Assembly: GCA_022829145.1 (NCBI GenBank)
Contig: CM040746.1
Coordinates: 4,310,731 to 4,374,730 of the forward strand
Origin: Albula goreensis
Taxonomy: Eukaryota; Chordata; Actinopteri; Albuliformes; Albulidae
Direction of reading: 5' to 3'
Length of the DNA stretch: 64,000 nt
Shown: positions 40,001 to 54,100 of the stretch, piece by piece
How the letters are laid out: every line of letters begins with the position of its first letter
Numbering within the stretch: the stretch's first letter is position 1
The notes under the pieces: model-generated
What the model was told of the DNA's origin: nothing
Database searches by the model: none
What the model saw: the letters and a program-made list of their open reading frames with translations, nothing else
Translations under genes and position numbers: made by a program

Positions 40001-41735
40001 GTGTTTTGGAGCATAATGGTTGCCACACATCTCGATTGGCACTGCTTAAAGCAACAAAAGCACTTCTCAGAAAGTTATCGATGTTTATTTTTTATCCAAT
40101 TAATAATTATGTTCTATTATACACTGGTAGTGGTTCTGGTGAGGTGAAATTAAATTATTTTCATTTATTTATCACAAATAGTTAGCTCAATAATCACCAG
40201 CTCAGTGGTTCTTATGTTGAAAACTGGGCTCCTGCTCTATAAGCTGTTTTATGTTTCTGTCAATCAACAGATAAATTACTATTGTAGAAAATATGAACAA
40301 TATATATGATAATTTTTCCTTCAATTTATATTAAGACAATACAGGTTTTGGATCTATGGCAGCTGCTTTCATCATGTACTCATTGTGTATCGGATGGATT
40401 AGTTTCAGTCACCAGGTTTCCACATGTTCCACATGTTATTAGGTCTTCACTGGTCCACTTATACGGTCTATGTATAATTCACTCAATTAAAATGTGCCGT
40501 CTCTTCAAAGAAACCATGTGCCATGCAAAAAAAAAAAAAACAGAATAAAAATTTGCATTTTGGCTGATGATTTAGTGGGGTATGAAATGGCCTGTGGCCC
40601 TGCTTCTGACAAATTAAATCACTCTGATTAAAAGCAATTAACAGCTTGGTATAATTCAGAGATTGCAACTGCGGTTAGACACAGGGAGGCCACAATAGAA
40701 AACCATTTTCAACCATCGCACATAGAGGGCGTGCATCTTCAAGACCCTATGAAGAACATGACATTTCTGAAAAAAAAAAAAAAAAAAAAAACAATACAAA
40801 GATAAGTGAAATACTGGCAATCAATACGTGAATAAATACGTGACAAGTTTCTTCATTCATTGGTGTTGCCAATACTGTCATGATTCTGCCGTAGACTGAA
40901 CTAGAGGATGTGTGACGCAGAAAAGCGGTTATGTTGAACGAACATACGGGTAGGCTATGTCCCAGGCTTACAGTGTGGTCAGTGTCGCCAGATTTCCAAT
41001 GCACTGCGCCTCCTAGTTGCTTAAATGAACTGTAATGTTAATACTGTCTGTTCACAAAAACTCTGCATATTCTGCACAATGAAAGACAACGGAGTTCCCG
41101 GTGGTCCCAGCTGATAACTGGTTACTCTTCCTATAACTTCAGGGCTTTTCAGAAAGCTTAGACATTTGTACACGTTTCAAGACAGCGGGGATGCGATGGT
41201 ATTTCGTTGAAACGAAACCCCAACAAGGCTGTACAGGAAGTTTGATAACGATAACGCTGCGTAAAATAAGCAAAATAGCGGTTTACATAAAATTAAATAA
41301 ACCTGATGCGCAATGCGATTAACTCAGTATCCAGCGATTAGGCTTGATTACACTGTGATTAATACTCATGACATGAGACAGCGAATTACATCGAATATTA
41401 ACTTCTTTGCAGAACATTTAGGGTAGTCGTCTTGTAACTTAATGGCACTTGAATTAAAATGAGTAAACCTGATCCTTTCTGTGCGAAGAGGGGCAGTCGC
41501 CTAGGAAAAAAAACTACTGCATCCAGCTACACCTTCAGGACAGTGTTTCTGACCTGGTTACATGTCTTACCTTCTGGATAGTTCCGGGCAGTAGCCGTTC
41601 CATAAGCTTACAAAGAACAACTCCATCTTTTAGTGATGCTTTCAGAAATTCTTCCGGATCCGCGACGCTTTTTTTCGGAGAATTAAGCACTCCTAACGAT
41701 ATGAGCCAGGTCACAGTCTGCTCCTCTGGGTTCAT
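1466..41735 (-). CDS. arhgef6: Rho guanine nucleotide exchange factor 6 (alpha-PIX/Cool-2), complete, 22 coding exons
   Basis: PAK-interacting exchange factor: loads Rac1/Cdc42 with GTP, binds PAK through its SH3 domain and GIT1/2 through its C-terminal part, acting at focal adhesions and membrane ruffles (family knowledge). Coding exons, 5' to 3' on the minus strand: 41735-41571, 38934-38851, 35310-35226, 31153-31032, 29366-29150, 27691-27621, 25791-25697, 24916-24821, 22557-22435, 20853-20715, 18608-18549, 16069-15923, 14491-14405, 13702-13621, 13093-12978, 12245-12108, 8974-8954, 7021-6928, 5384-5304, 2624-2525, 2144-2090, 1591-1466. Every junction read has AG/GT borders and matching phase; the sum is 2304 nt, 767 aa plus stop (human ARHGEF6, as I recall, 776). 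I chose arhgef6 over arhgef7 because of the N-terminus [17 protein letters not shown], the LLAVN and MTENGS stretches, and rbmx next door. The model comes from reading by homology, so minor alternative splice sites are possible. Confidence 0.95.
2866..2966 (+). mobile_element. LINE fragment, 3' end of a reverse transcriptase ORF (Rex1-like, tentative)
   Basis: Translates to [20 protein letters not shown], the SLPTFKxxLKTxL tail common to fish non-LTR retrotransposon ORFs, then a stop. No upstream RT motifs found in frame. arhgef6 intron 19. Confidence 0.4.
3957..4165 (+). mobile_element. tRNA-derived SINE
   Basis: Pol III promoter-like A box (TAGTCTAGCGG at 3968-3978) and B box (GGTTCAAGCC at 4012-4021), then a conserved body with GAGCAAGGCCCTTAACCTC and a tail GATAAAAGCATTAGCTAAAT. 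The same body occurs at 57252. Confidence 0.85.
4567..4637. repeat. (CA)n microsatellite
   Basis: Long near-pure CA run in arhgef6 intron 19. Confidence 0.97.
6141..6450. repeat. 31-bp minisatellite, about ten units (arhgef6 intron 18)
   Basis: Units of CAGTAAATATCCAGGTTTAC plus AAATACTGCAT with small variations (CATGTTTATA, CAATGTTTAC, CAGGCTTAC). A/T-rich and intronic. Confidence 0.92.
7905..8048. repeat. (TG)n microsatellite, interrupted
   Basis: Three TG blocks, the longest 7979-8030 almost pure, in arhgef6 intron 17. An A-run of about 27 follows at 8326-8351. Confidence 0.95.
8673..8893. mobile_element. Short inverted-repeat element, MITE candidate
   Basis: GGCTCGATTCAAT at the left and ATTGAATATAGCC at the right match as inverted repeats at 11 of 13 positions, both flanked by CAGTG. 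No ORF. arhgef6 intron 17. Confidence 0.5.
8954..8974 (-). other. arhgef6: 21-nt microexon of arhgef6 (RMSYILK)
   Basis: On the minus strand a TTTGTAG acceptor is followed by exactly 21 nt encoding RMSYILK and then GTAAGG. The human protein has the same peptide between YKE and the SSKSPK stretch, so the seven residues join exons 16 and 18 perfectly. It is symmetric (phase 0 on both sides), so inclusion or skipping keeps the frame. Confidence 0.85.
8975..11544. other. Part of arhgef6 intron 16 without genes
   Basis: Single-copy-looking sequence with a T-run at about 9953-9971 and a small GC palindrome (CCCCCCTGCGGGGG) near 9441-9454. No coding homology recognised. Confidence 0.4.
11545..12058. 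repeat. 45-48-bp minisatellite with deleted variant units (arhgef6 intron 16)
   Basis: Units contain CATCAGAAATAGGCTGGCAC, CACTCAGACTGCAGTACACC and TTGGC. The first three or four are near-perfect 45-mers; later units carry nested internal deletions and TAGTCTGG variants. It ends about 50 bp from the exon 16 donor (12107). Confidence 0.92.
12432..12955. repeat. 30-bp minisatellite, about 17 units (arhgef6 intron 15)
   Basis: Unit TTGATTCYCCTGGTACTCAT plus ACTGGCTGAT, with few variants (CCC/CTC; CATACTGG/CAGACTAG). Its edge is about 22 bp from the exon 15 donor (12977). Because the period is a multiple of three, both strands stay open by chance. Confidence 0.95.
13725..13858. repeat. 30-bp (2 x 15) minisatellite next to exon 14 acceptor
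   Basis: About four to five units of CTGATTCTACAGCAG joined to CTGACTGAACTGCAG. It starts about 22 bp intronic of the exon 14 acceptor (13703-13704), so on the minus strand it occupies the branch-point region and contains many CAG acceptor-like triplets. Confidence 0.88.
14027..14134 (-). mobile_element. Partial inverted tRNA-derived SINE
   Basis: Contains ATCAAGGGTACAATGGTAGT, CTGGGATTCAAACATGCAA and a trailing CCATTACGGCAAACTGCC, the head part of a SINE in reverse. arhgef6 intron 13. Confidence 0.5.
14497..14687. repeat. (CA/CG)n-rich compound microsatellite beside exon 13
   Basis: CA/CGCACA-rich run starting about 6 bp from the exon 13 acceptor (14492), so on the minus strand the TG run replaces the usual polypyrimidine tract. 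Similar blocks lie at 14838-14910. Confidence 0.95.
16236..16285. mobile_element. Tc1-like terminal inverted repeat remnant
   Basis: ACACTACTGGCCGGAAGTTT followed by GGGCCCACC resembles the end of fish Tc1 elements (ACTGGCCAAAAGTTTGGAC type). Only one end seen. arhgef6 intron 11. Confidence 0.45.
20152..20706. repeat. 19-22-bp minisatellite, roughly 26 units (arhgef6 intron 10)
   Basis: Repeats of GTTCTGAGCAGGTAGCACA alternate with GTTCTGAGCAGGGAGCAGTG and GTTCTGAGTAGGTAACCCT types, in a partly higher-order pattern. The array reaches to within about 10 bp of the exon 10 donor at 20714. Confidence 0.95.
20878..21135. repeat. (CA)n/(CATA)n microsatellite beside exon 10
   Basis: Irregular CACACA/ACATACA run beginning about 25 bp from the exon 10 acceptor (20854). 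Confidence 0.92.
22243..22434. repeat. (CA)n microsatellite abutting exon 9 donor
   Basis: CACACA/CGCACA run that ends at the exon 9 donor itself (exon edge 22435). A purine-rich GGGAGA run lies on the other side at 22564-22652. Confidence 0.93.
24541..24712 (-). mobile_element. tRNA-derived SINE, inverted and degraded
   Basis: Reverse-oriented tail (GGCATTTAGCAGAGC), body (TTGCTCAAGGGCACAATGGC) and a B-box-like complement (GGGAATTAAACCTGCAACC) typical of fish V-SINE-type elements. arhgef6 intron 8. Confidence 0.6.
26930..27240 (-). pseudogene. Tc1/mariner transposase remnant
   Basis: Minus-strand translation in shifting frames gives [20 protein letters not shown], a variant of the catalytic DNDPKHT block of Tc1-like transposases, preceded by WACM- and [17 protein letters not shown]-like stretches. 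Multiple frameshifts and no full ORF: a dead fragment in arhgef6 intron 6. Confidence 0.75.
27297..27391. mobile_element. Mariner-type MITE, left-end fragment
   Basis: Begins AGGTGTGGCTATTAAATAAC and continues with CGATGCGTAACGGCGAACTG as in the 42966 copy, then breaks off. arhgef6 intron 6, next to a transposase remnant. Confidence 0.8.
27701..27735. repeat. (CA)n microsatellite beside exon 6 acceptor
   Basis: Pure CA run about 10 bp from the exon 6 acceptor. Confidence 0.95.
29150..31153 (-). other. arhgef6: arhgef6 exons 4-5: Ser/Pro linker and SH3 domain
   Basis: Exon 4 (31153-31032, 40 codons) encodes a low-complexity Ser/Pro/Ala linker ending in RRQSKPV, as in mammalian PIX proteins. 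Exon 5 (29366-29150) carries one SH3 domain, about residues 166-222. It shows the ALYDY-equivalent ARFNF, the acidic RT loop NNEDELSF, the EEGGWWEG tryptophan pair and the GWFPSNYV signature. This surface binds the atypical proline motif of PAK kinases. A six-glycine run precedes the domain. Exon 5 is much more G/C-rich than its introns. Confidence 0.93.
30839..31012. repeat. (TG)n microsatellite beside exon 4 donor
   Basis: Interrupted TG runs with GAGAGA and TTTAGG spacers, ending about 20 bp from the exon 4 donor (31031). Confidence 0.95.
31190..31316. repeat. 10-13-bp tandem repeat next to exon 4 acceptor
   Basis: Repeats of TTTACCAGCAC, TTTACCAGAAA and TTACCAGCACC. It lies 35-160 bp upstream, on the minus strand, of the exon 4 acceptor at 31154. 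Confidence 0.85.
31835..32062. repeat. CCT/CCA-rich low-complexity tract (arhgef6 intron 3)
   Basis: Degenerate repeats of CCCTCCACC/CCTCCACCTCTGCCCTCCC; strongly asymmetric C on plus, G on minus. Confidence 0.85.
38935..41570. other. arhgef6 intron 1
   Basis: About 2.6 kb, A/T-rich. Holds the hAT-like MITE and A-runs at about 40527-40540 and 40770-40790. No other gene seen. Confidence 0.5.
39723..39931. mobile_element. hAT-like MITE
   Basis: Starts CAGTGGTTCCCAACGTCGGT and ends CCAGTTGGAACCACTA, inverted repeats of the common hAT type. The flanks TTGTAAGG and TTGTAGGT resemble an 8-bp target duplication. arhgef6 intron 1. Confidence 0.6.
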
Positions 41736-44700
41736 CGCTGCCGCAGGCGGTATACGGTTTCAAACACCTCTGGGTAGACAACGAGTTTCAACACCTCCAG
41801 TCTAACGCAACCCACATCCGCGATGGCAGTTCTGCTTTTTCCGGCGTCGCAGTTTCAGTTGGGTCTCTAAACAACCTCCCCACGATCTCTATCAGTCCCC
41901 CCTGAGAATAAAGATCTGCGTTTATCGCTGGGCAGGACGCCTGCCTTACAGGAATCTCTCCTCTTAGAACTACGACCCAAACAATGACATTTCTCAAATG
42001 GAGCCAAAGTGCTTCCCTTGCATAATTGGAACATGGTCTGTGGATGCACACTTTTCATGCAGGTTAAGAAAATGTTTTATGGAATGCTGGGGAGTGAATG
42101 TTTCAAAATAGGTGCTCAGATCACACAAAACTTACACCCTTCACTGCAACACACAGTTCAGGAGATCGTTTCAGGAAACCACAACGCAGTCTGGGTGAGT
42201 GGAATCCACCCTTTCAGTCAAAACAGCCAATTCTAAGGTTACTCAGAATGAACTAAAATGAACACAGTGAGTGACATGTTAAGACTGATGCCTATTTACA
42301 TGTTTATGAAGCTACATTAGCTGCTTTCACAATACACAACACACCTCAGAGAAACACACTCCAATGACTGACGACAACTTGTTTACGTTGTTTTGCAACA
42401 ATTCTTTATTGAAAGCATCACCTTCACACAAGAGACTGCCCTTTCGTTGCGTAGGTTTAGCTGGGAAAAAAAAATGCTGTCCAGAGAGCAGAGCTCCGGC
42501 TAGCTCATCCGAGACTCGACGGACATCTTTGTCTGGGCGCTGGAGTGCGGGACATCTGCCGGCAGAGGATAGAGATAACACTTGCAGTTACCATCTTACT
42601 ACAGTTAACCACTTGCTACAGTTTAGTGAAACACCTCTATGAGGACTGCATGGTGTGTGTCCACCATTCCCTCTTGCTAAATTAGCTCTGTACACCAATG
42701 CTAACAGGCTAGGTTAGACCACAGTAAAACACTTGATAGAGGAACGCAAGTCTTGTTTGTGAGTGCCAGATCTCACAAAAGATTGGCGTAATTAGATGAG
42801 GGCAGAGCAGACGGCCGGAACTGGACAGGGCTCTCATCTCCCCACCCATGGTTTGCAGGAACTTAAACCACTGCAAGCTCCACTGCAAAGGGAGCACGGC
42901 CGACAAGATTTATCAACTCAGCATTATCAACCCAGGATACTGTGCCTGCTCTGCAAAAAAGTGCGTATGAGGTGTGGCGATTAAATAATGAGACTAATGC
43001 TTAAGGGAATAAACATCTACTTCAAGCGATGCGTAACGGCGAACTGAAGATGCGAGCGGATTGAAACTATCTGGGGTTGTTCATGCGTGCCCATTGGTCA
43101 ATGTATGTCACGTGGTTTGCGCACACGCACTGTGATTCGACTTGCATAAGCCCAGTCTTGCTATTTAATAGCCACACCTCGTATGACCAAGTTAGTCATT
43201 TCAAACTAGCCAGCAAGACCTTGTGAAGAGGTACTCTGTATAAGCCTGAACCAAGTGATTTTTCACTTCTAACTAGGAAGTGACAAACAGAAATATTCAT
43301 TTCCAAAGCTTAAATGTTTCAGCCAGGGGGGCAGGGATGTAGGCGTGTCATATGTACACACGAAGAGGTTTGCGCACAGAGTTAATGGCATTGAAAAATG
43401 TTCAGCAGAGAAACCACATCGCATGCATGCATAAAAAGCTAATTGTTATGACATAGGAAATGCACAAATCAATTGAAATAATGTGGAAACTTCAATCAAC
43501 TCAGCATTCAAAATCGTTAGGAACCAGACAAGACTTGTGAGACGGGGGAATCCAGTTCTTAGATTACCTTTCAGGATTTCCTGTGGAAGACGTGCGTTAT
43601 ACAGTGCGCTCGACTGCTACATCCTGTGACGGTTTATCCATTTATGGTAATGGCATCACGGCACCTCAACCTGCAAGAATAGCATTCAAATTAGTGATGT
43701 CACCTGGCATTCGGCAAAAATGAAAAAGGCAAAAGAATTTAAAAACCGTTTTGTCTCTTCTGATACATTGACTATGATTCAATTTATTTTTGTTCCCATT
43801 TACGTTCCAGTTCGCTCCTTTGTTAGACTGTTGTTCTCTCCTCTCTCCGTCATAGGTTGTCCCCTTGTGAATCTGGGCATGCTCACTTTACACACTTGAG
43901 GTTTTTCTGAACCTAAATTCTGTAATACAACAAAGTTTGTTTTTGTTTTTTCTTTTTAAATCCACAGATAATATGAACTTGATCTTTATGACAAACTCCT
44001 TAGGATGAAAACTAAAACCGTTTGGTAAATTTTCAGCTGATGATAGCCAATATCTGCGATGGAATTACTTGCAGAAGGGAAAAAAAAAATTCTCCATCAA
44101 AGCTGGACTCCCTTTGTGAATCTGAGCACTTGTTTAATTTTAAACTTTGTGGAAACTAGAGCATCCATTACACTAGGAAATCCAATGTACAAGAAATGAG
44201 GGTTTCCTTTTGGTGACATTGTAAGTGACAAATAACGATTTGGGGTGACAAATAAAGATCACTTATATGAATTAACCGTTGGGAGGGTGTTTGGCTCAAG
44301 GTCGAAGCATTTTGTTTGAGGATCTCAGTCGATGTTACATGTGAACACGAGTTGACGTCTACAGAAAGCTTTGGGTTCAGATTGCTGCTACTTACGCCAA
44401 TCAACTTATTTCACCGAGATGAGAAACAAAAAGGTTTGCTTTGCTTACCATCCGTTGACAGACTTGAAGTTTGTTTTATCTGTGGAGGTGGAACGATTCT
44501 GGTGTTTTGGGTGCCGAGTTCTTTGGTTTGATTGAGGTCTTGACAAGCCTCAAAGATTAGGCTTTGTGGCGTGGACTCCTTCTCTACTGAGGAAGACTAT
44601 ACCGACAAGAGTTTGGAACAATGACATTTGCCCTGTTTCTTGCATTGATACCACAGTCGAACAATTTACCTGAATGGGTTAATACAATACAGTATCTATC

Positions 44701-44849
44701 AGTTTAATAAAAGTTCCCAGTAGTGTGCAGTACCTCTGCATTCGAGATGGGTTTGAAAACTGCTGATTGGAATAATTTTGAACTGAGTGAGAGGCAATTT
44801 TAACTTTTACCATTTTTTTTTCCTTGAATATCCACCAGCTTGGTCCACA
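41736..44849. other. Intergenic region between arhgef6 and rbmx
   Basis: About 3.1 kb without recognisable coding sequence. It should contain the arhgef6 promoter and 5' UTR just above 41735, whose start I cannot fix. It also holds a mariner-type MITE at 42966-43194. The rest is A/T-rich and unremarkable. Confidence 0.5.
42966..43194. mobile_element. Mariner-type MITE, copy with both ends
   Basis: Terminal inverted repeats TATGAGGTGTGGCGATTAAA and TTTAATAGCCACACCTCGTA, flanked by TA. Too short to encode a transposase. Between arhgef6 and rbmx. Confidence 0.85.
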
Positions 44850-45224
44850 AAATTGTTGATAAAAAACTTTATTAGTAGATGAAAGGCATAATTCCAGGGA
44901 AGGTTGGAACAGGTTTAACAGCACTAATGTACAAAAACAAAAAACACTCATCTCTCAGCACTTAAAATGGCAACAGCACTATCATATGGGAGGTGGAAGG
45001 GGGGAATATAAAACAACTCAACATTTAACTCATAAGAAAGGGTGAAAAGTTTGTTGGGATGGGGAGGGGTCTCAACTTAAGCTTTTTTTTTTTGGGTGTC
45101 CACAGAATGCAACTCCTTGGCCCTTCCGTCTTTCCTCCTCTTGCGAAAAAAAAAAAAAAAAAAAAAAAAAAAGCACAGTCTGTTCATAGCGTTTTTCCTC
45201 TTTTCCTCCAGCCACGTTCTGCGT
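44850..45224 (-). other. rbmx: rbmx 3' UTR with poly(A) signal
   Basis: Downstream of the stop the minus strand contains a run of about 26 T (45147-45172), and an AATAAA at 44873-44868 followed by a T-rich stretch. This is the likely cleavage site, giving a 3' UTR of about 360 nt. Confidence 0.6.
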
Positions 45225-49785
<4,561 letters not shown>

Positions 49786-50479
49786 TTACCGTGCGCCAAC
49801 ATGCCGATTCAGTAGATGGCAGCGGGCGGAAAGGGGCGCCTACAGCAATGATCATCAACGTTTCAACATGCAACAAGCAAGGCCTTGTGTGGCTAAGGCT
49901 CTACTCTATGGATAATCTCCGATGACTTCGGGGCGCACACAGACGCGCAAACACACACCAATTAATAAAACATAAAATCGGTAACGACTAACCATCGTAT
50001 ACTCAACTATGCCCGAACAGATCACGAATCAACTACTTCCTTCTTTACAAGGCCTAGCAGTCGTGCAAGACAAAATGGCGGATTGCAATGAATGACAAGG
50101 GTGGATGTACAGCTAGCTTACACGACGATGGCATGAACGCATGATTTAACGAGAAAGGTACACGCATGAGCCGGCTGCATTATTATAGCGACATAGATCT
50201 GTGTTTTCACAGATCACTAAACCTACTTATTTTACTTCGCAAACAAGAAACGTAGACATTTTGTCTTCAATAAAATGGCGCCTCGTCCATGTGGAATGTA
50301 GCTAGTTTAGTAATGACTAACAATCACACAATTCGTTGGTGAATAATTTCAACAATTAAAAATTCAATCGATATCTGATAAAGCCGTAAATTGAAAAGTT
50401 AAGGGTGCAGTCAACAAGGAAAGGTTACATTCTATGTATTTTAAGTACCTGGTGAAAAGACAGTAACATATTCACTCAC

Positions 50480-50505
50480 CTCCCCAAATTGTCAGTGCGC
50501 AACAG
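50480..50505 (-). other. rbmx: rbmx non-coding first exon (3' end defined)
   Basis: On the minus strand the sequence ending TTTGGGGAG is followed by GTGAGTGAA, a strong donor at 50479. The next acceptor, CCTCAG at 49743-49741, leads into the leader upstream of the ATG at 49716. The 5' end is estimated from the TATA box about 25-30 nt upstream. Confidence 0.6.
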
Positions 50506-51106
50506 GAGACAAACAAAGGTGCATGTGTTTTTATACTGGTCACGTGCTTGGAACCAGCCACAATGACCCGCCCCGGAAATGACGAATAGCGTTTTTCTTC
50601 TGTGGTAGGCTTTAAATTAACTCACTTGAATGGAACACTGACCTCTGCTGTTTCCAGGAGGAACTGCCCTATTATAAACGATATAACTGAAGTGGCAGTA
50701 TCTAATTATCGGCTAATATACATATTCCTTAGCACGAATAGTCTTCAATGTCCTGACATTTTATCGCTGGATTATTCTGGAACTTGTGAAACAATCCGTT
50801 TGACATCGCACTCGATACCTTCGAGTTGACGGCTGCTGTCTCGAACCCTGCTTCTGCAACTGAGAAGCTTACCCAGCAGGCCGTGTGGTAGAATGACATG
50901 ATGACAACCATACTTCCAACGTCAGAAAGCCACTCAAGTTTACAGTGTGATGACTATAAAGAAGCCGATGCCTGCTTCCCAGTCGTAGTAGCTAGCTAAT
51001 CAGCCGGTCCTCGTCAGCTGCAACGCGTGAATACAAGCCTGGGAAGGGATACCAGACCGGGACAGAGACGTCGGACACCTTATTAGCTTGTCACTTGATA
51101 GTAAAG
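50506..51106. promoter_or_regulatory. Divergent intergenic region between rbmx and the TM9SF gene
   Basis: About 600 bp between the estimated rbmx start and the TM9SF ATG at 51107. Beyond the rbmx core promoter motifs I see no coding sequence or repeat. The compact head-to-head layout suggests a shared bidirectional promoter; the TM9SF start site itself is not marked by a recognisable TATA box. Confidence 0.45.
50529..50578 (-). promoter_or_regulatory. rbmx core promoter: TATA box, CACGTG E-box, GC box, ETS-type site
   Basis: Reading the minus strand toward rbmx: CCGGAA-type ETS core overlapping a GC box (plus-strand CCCGCCCC at about 567-574, CCGGAA at 573-578), then CACGTG at 50541-50546, then TATAAAA at 50535-50529. 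The order and spacing suit initiation near 50500. The whole 50506-51106 interval separates two divergent genes and shows no coding sequence, so it probably serves both. Confidence 0.6.
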
Positions 51107-54100
51107 ATGCGGTTACATATAGGCTATAGACTTCTGTGCACATTAATTGTGTGCGGTTCTTGCCTCGGATTCTATCTTCCGGGTTTGGCCCCGGTAAGCT
51201 TCTGCGAAGAGGGGAAAGGAACCGACGACTGTCAGGTAACACGACTTTCCTTTTCCATAGTCAACTGTGTTACTGTATTAGGAGCTAGGGACATCAACAT
51301 GGTTCATATCTTAGCTACATAGCTGCATTCCTACCGGGATGATGGAGATAACGCGCATCAACAAAGGCAGCTAATTGTGTCATTTGATATATATTTTTGT
51401 TTTTTTCAGGTTTAGATTATACGAAGATACATTCTACTCAGGATATCTTTTTGTTTACTAACCATTTCTTGGACATTGGTAGTTAAAATTGTGAAGTAAT
51501 AAAAGCCAAATTAAGTTTGGAAGTCACCTTTAATGTATTAACGTTCGCTTTAACCAGTTTAGACAGTATATCAGAAACAATGCTGTCAAAGTAGTGATAA
51601 CTAAATACCTGTCCTGCAAGCCCGTCATCGCGATTAATATACTAGTTAACGTAAATAACAATAAAGGATATCCCTATGTGACAGCATGGGTCATGTTTGC
51701 TGGGTTGTAGTTAGAGTTGATTTGTATAGAGGTATAGATTTAACATTGCACGTTGTCGTGGTTTCATTAGCTCACTAACTAGATGAATTTAGGCATTAAG
51801 TAAATTTAGGCAATTGACATAAAGTCAATCTGAGTACGTGAAGACTCGGTACCTGCTGCCTGCAATTGTATAATTTATTATCTACATTATCCGGTTACAG
51901 AAGTCTGTACTACTATATAGCTGGCAGTTACCTACGTGGTCACCGTGGCCCCTGTGTAAATAAAGCTGGCAAATGTGTTTCCCGTTTATTGTTATTTTGT
52001 TCTCATGTTAAAAAAATGATTAGTTTTCCATGTCGTCACATAATTTACCGCACATACTTTTCACTTTTCATATCGTATTTGTTTAAGTATCTGATGTATG
52101 TAGGCCGGAAACATGCGCTCCCTGTTCTTTGCAGTTCACTTTAGGTTCACATCCATCTCTGTCTACCGGTTACACTGAGTGGGTAACCGCAGAGGTAGTG
52201 CAAGAGGTTTTATTTGTATAGCAGGTGCTTTGCTACGTCTTAAGGATGGAGATTGCACTGTTAACACAAAGAGTATTGCGTAGCCAGTTGTTCAAATAAA
52301 GGATAGTTCTTCACTATAGGGTGTTGTAGTAGTATGCATTAATAACAATACCTTCTTTACTCATATATTGTAATGTAGTCTTCTGTGTTCTCTCCATAGG
52401 ACAAAATTCAGCTGTTTGTGAATCGCCTGGACTCCGTGGAGTCTGTGTTGCCTTACGAGTATGATGTGTGAGTACAGACACAGTACTTTCTCATGGTTTT
52501 TACCTCACCACACAGTGTCCAAAGCGTTGGGACTGAGCGAAATAATAAAGACGGCTCTTTTCTTCTGTTTGGGTCGATTCGTCTCTGAAGGTTTGATTTC
52601 TGCCAAGATAATGAGGAGAAGAGGCCATCCGAAAACCTCGGCCAGGTGCTGTTCGGAGAGAGAATCGAGACATCGCCCTATAAGGTGGGTACCTCTCATT
52701 CAGGTCTGAAACGCACACGCCTGCAGACATGGAACACACACGCAAGCAGCATGCAGTACCTTGCGCTGGCAAAGCTTCCGGGCCGTCTTATATTTCATCC
52801 CCTGGTTTTTGTGGCTTGATAAATCTAACACCCTTCAGGTTACTTATCAACATCTGCACTTATGTGGAGTAACTGGTTTTTCCAGATACTTAAGTTAGAG
52901 GACCGCTTCAGCACCCAGGCCCCGCCCCAGTTCTCAAAGGCTGTTGTAGCTGAAATTTTTCAACAGCAAAACATTCCAAGCAGTGGAGAAGTGGGCAGAC
53001 GTTTGGCGTAAGATGTCTACCTCAGAATCTCTGGCTTTTTCACAGAAAAGCCATGGGTTTTGGTTCAGTGAATTTTTTCACACGTCTTGACTTCATGGAG
53101 GGGCGTGGCTACATAATGGCTGGAGGCAACTTCTTCAGCCATAGTCTTCCTCTTCTGTCTTGAACAATTGATGAGGGTCAAGTTTCCACAAAACGTACCG
53201 GTTTTCCTAAATTAGCCACGAGCAAATAATTTGACCTTCCTGCCCACACCCAGATGCAGCATATGTCAACTAAAAACGGAATTTTCTGACTAAAGTCGAT
53301 GTTTGTCATAATAACTGAACAGTCTGTTTCAGTTGTAAGAGTATGTAGTCAATCGAGCGGCCCAGTTAGTTGCTTTTTCTGAATTGATCTTTTTCATCCT
53401 TTTTATTTATTTTACTCTTAATTTTTTTGTTGATGTAACATGAAGTCGAAGTTAAACGTAGTGTATGTCGCAGTCCTATTCGCCCTTGAGGTTTTGTGAA
53501 TGAATAATTGTTGTGTTTCCAGCGTTTTCTGTGTAATGAATACATGTCCACAAGAGCAGCTGCAGCCTTACAGCACATGAAGCTTTGTAAAGATACCAAC
53601 TGAGGTTGTCAGCAGCACTACCGATGGATCACAGAAAATATTCTCAAAATGTCTTTTTTCCCTCTCTCCAAGTTTTCATTCATGAAAAAACAGACATGCC
53701 AGACAGTGTGTAAGAAATCCTATGATCCAGCCAAAAAGGAGGATCGTGGGAGACTGGAATTTCTTAAGAACGGAATCCAGCTCAACTACCAACACCACTG
53801 GTAAGAAAATGCATCATGGGAGTATTTTACCCATGGCTCTTTGGGCTTTAGTCAGAAATCCTGCTCTCAACCATAACATCAGTTCTGGAAATGTCAGTAA
53901 TGAGTTGGGTTTGTGTTGAAATCTTTGTACGATATGTTGTACGTTTTTACACAGTAAGCTGTAGATTGTGTACGATGTGGTTGTAAACGTCATTTATCTT
54001 TAGACGTCCCACAGATTCAGACTGACAGATAGTGGCTTGACCCAGGCCTGGTCTTACTGAAGAAATCTCTGCCTTTGCCTGCTTCCCAGACACTACAAGC

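Larger units (their letters stand above)
35226..41735 (-). other. arhgef6: arhgef6 exons 1-3: calponin-homology domain
   Basis: Exon 1 (41735-41571, 55 codons) starts at the ATG at 41735 and holds the N-terminal half of a single CH domain, including the run [17 protein letters not shown]. Exon 2 (38934-38851, 28 codons) continues with the region [15 protein letters not shown]. Exon 3 (35310-35226) carries [17 protein letters not shown] and [11 protein letters not shown], closing the domain near residue 111. In PIX proteins the CH domain binds parvins (family knowledge). Introns 1 (2.6 kb) and 2 (3.5 kb) contain no other gene that I can recognise, only a small hAT-like MITE and A/T-rich sequence. 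Confidence 0.9.
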
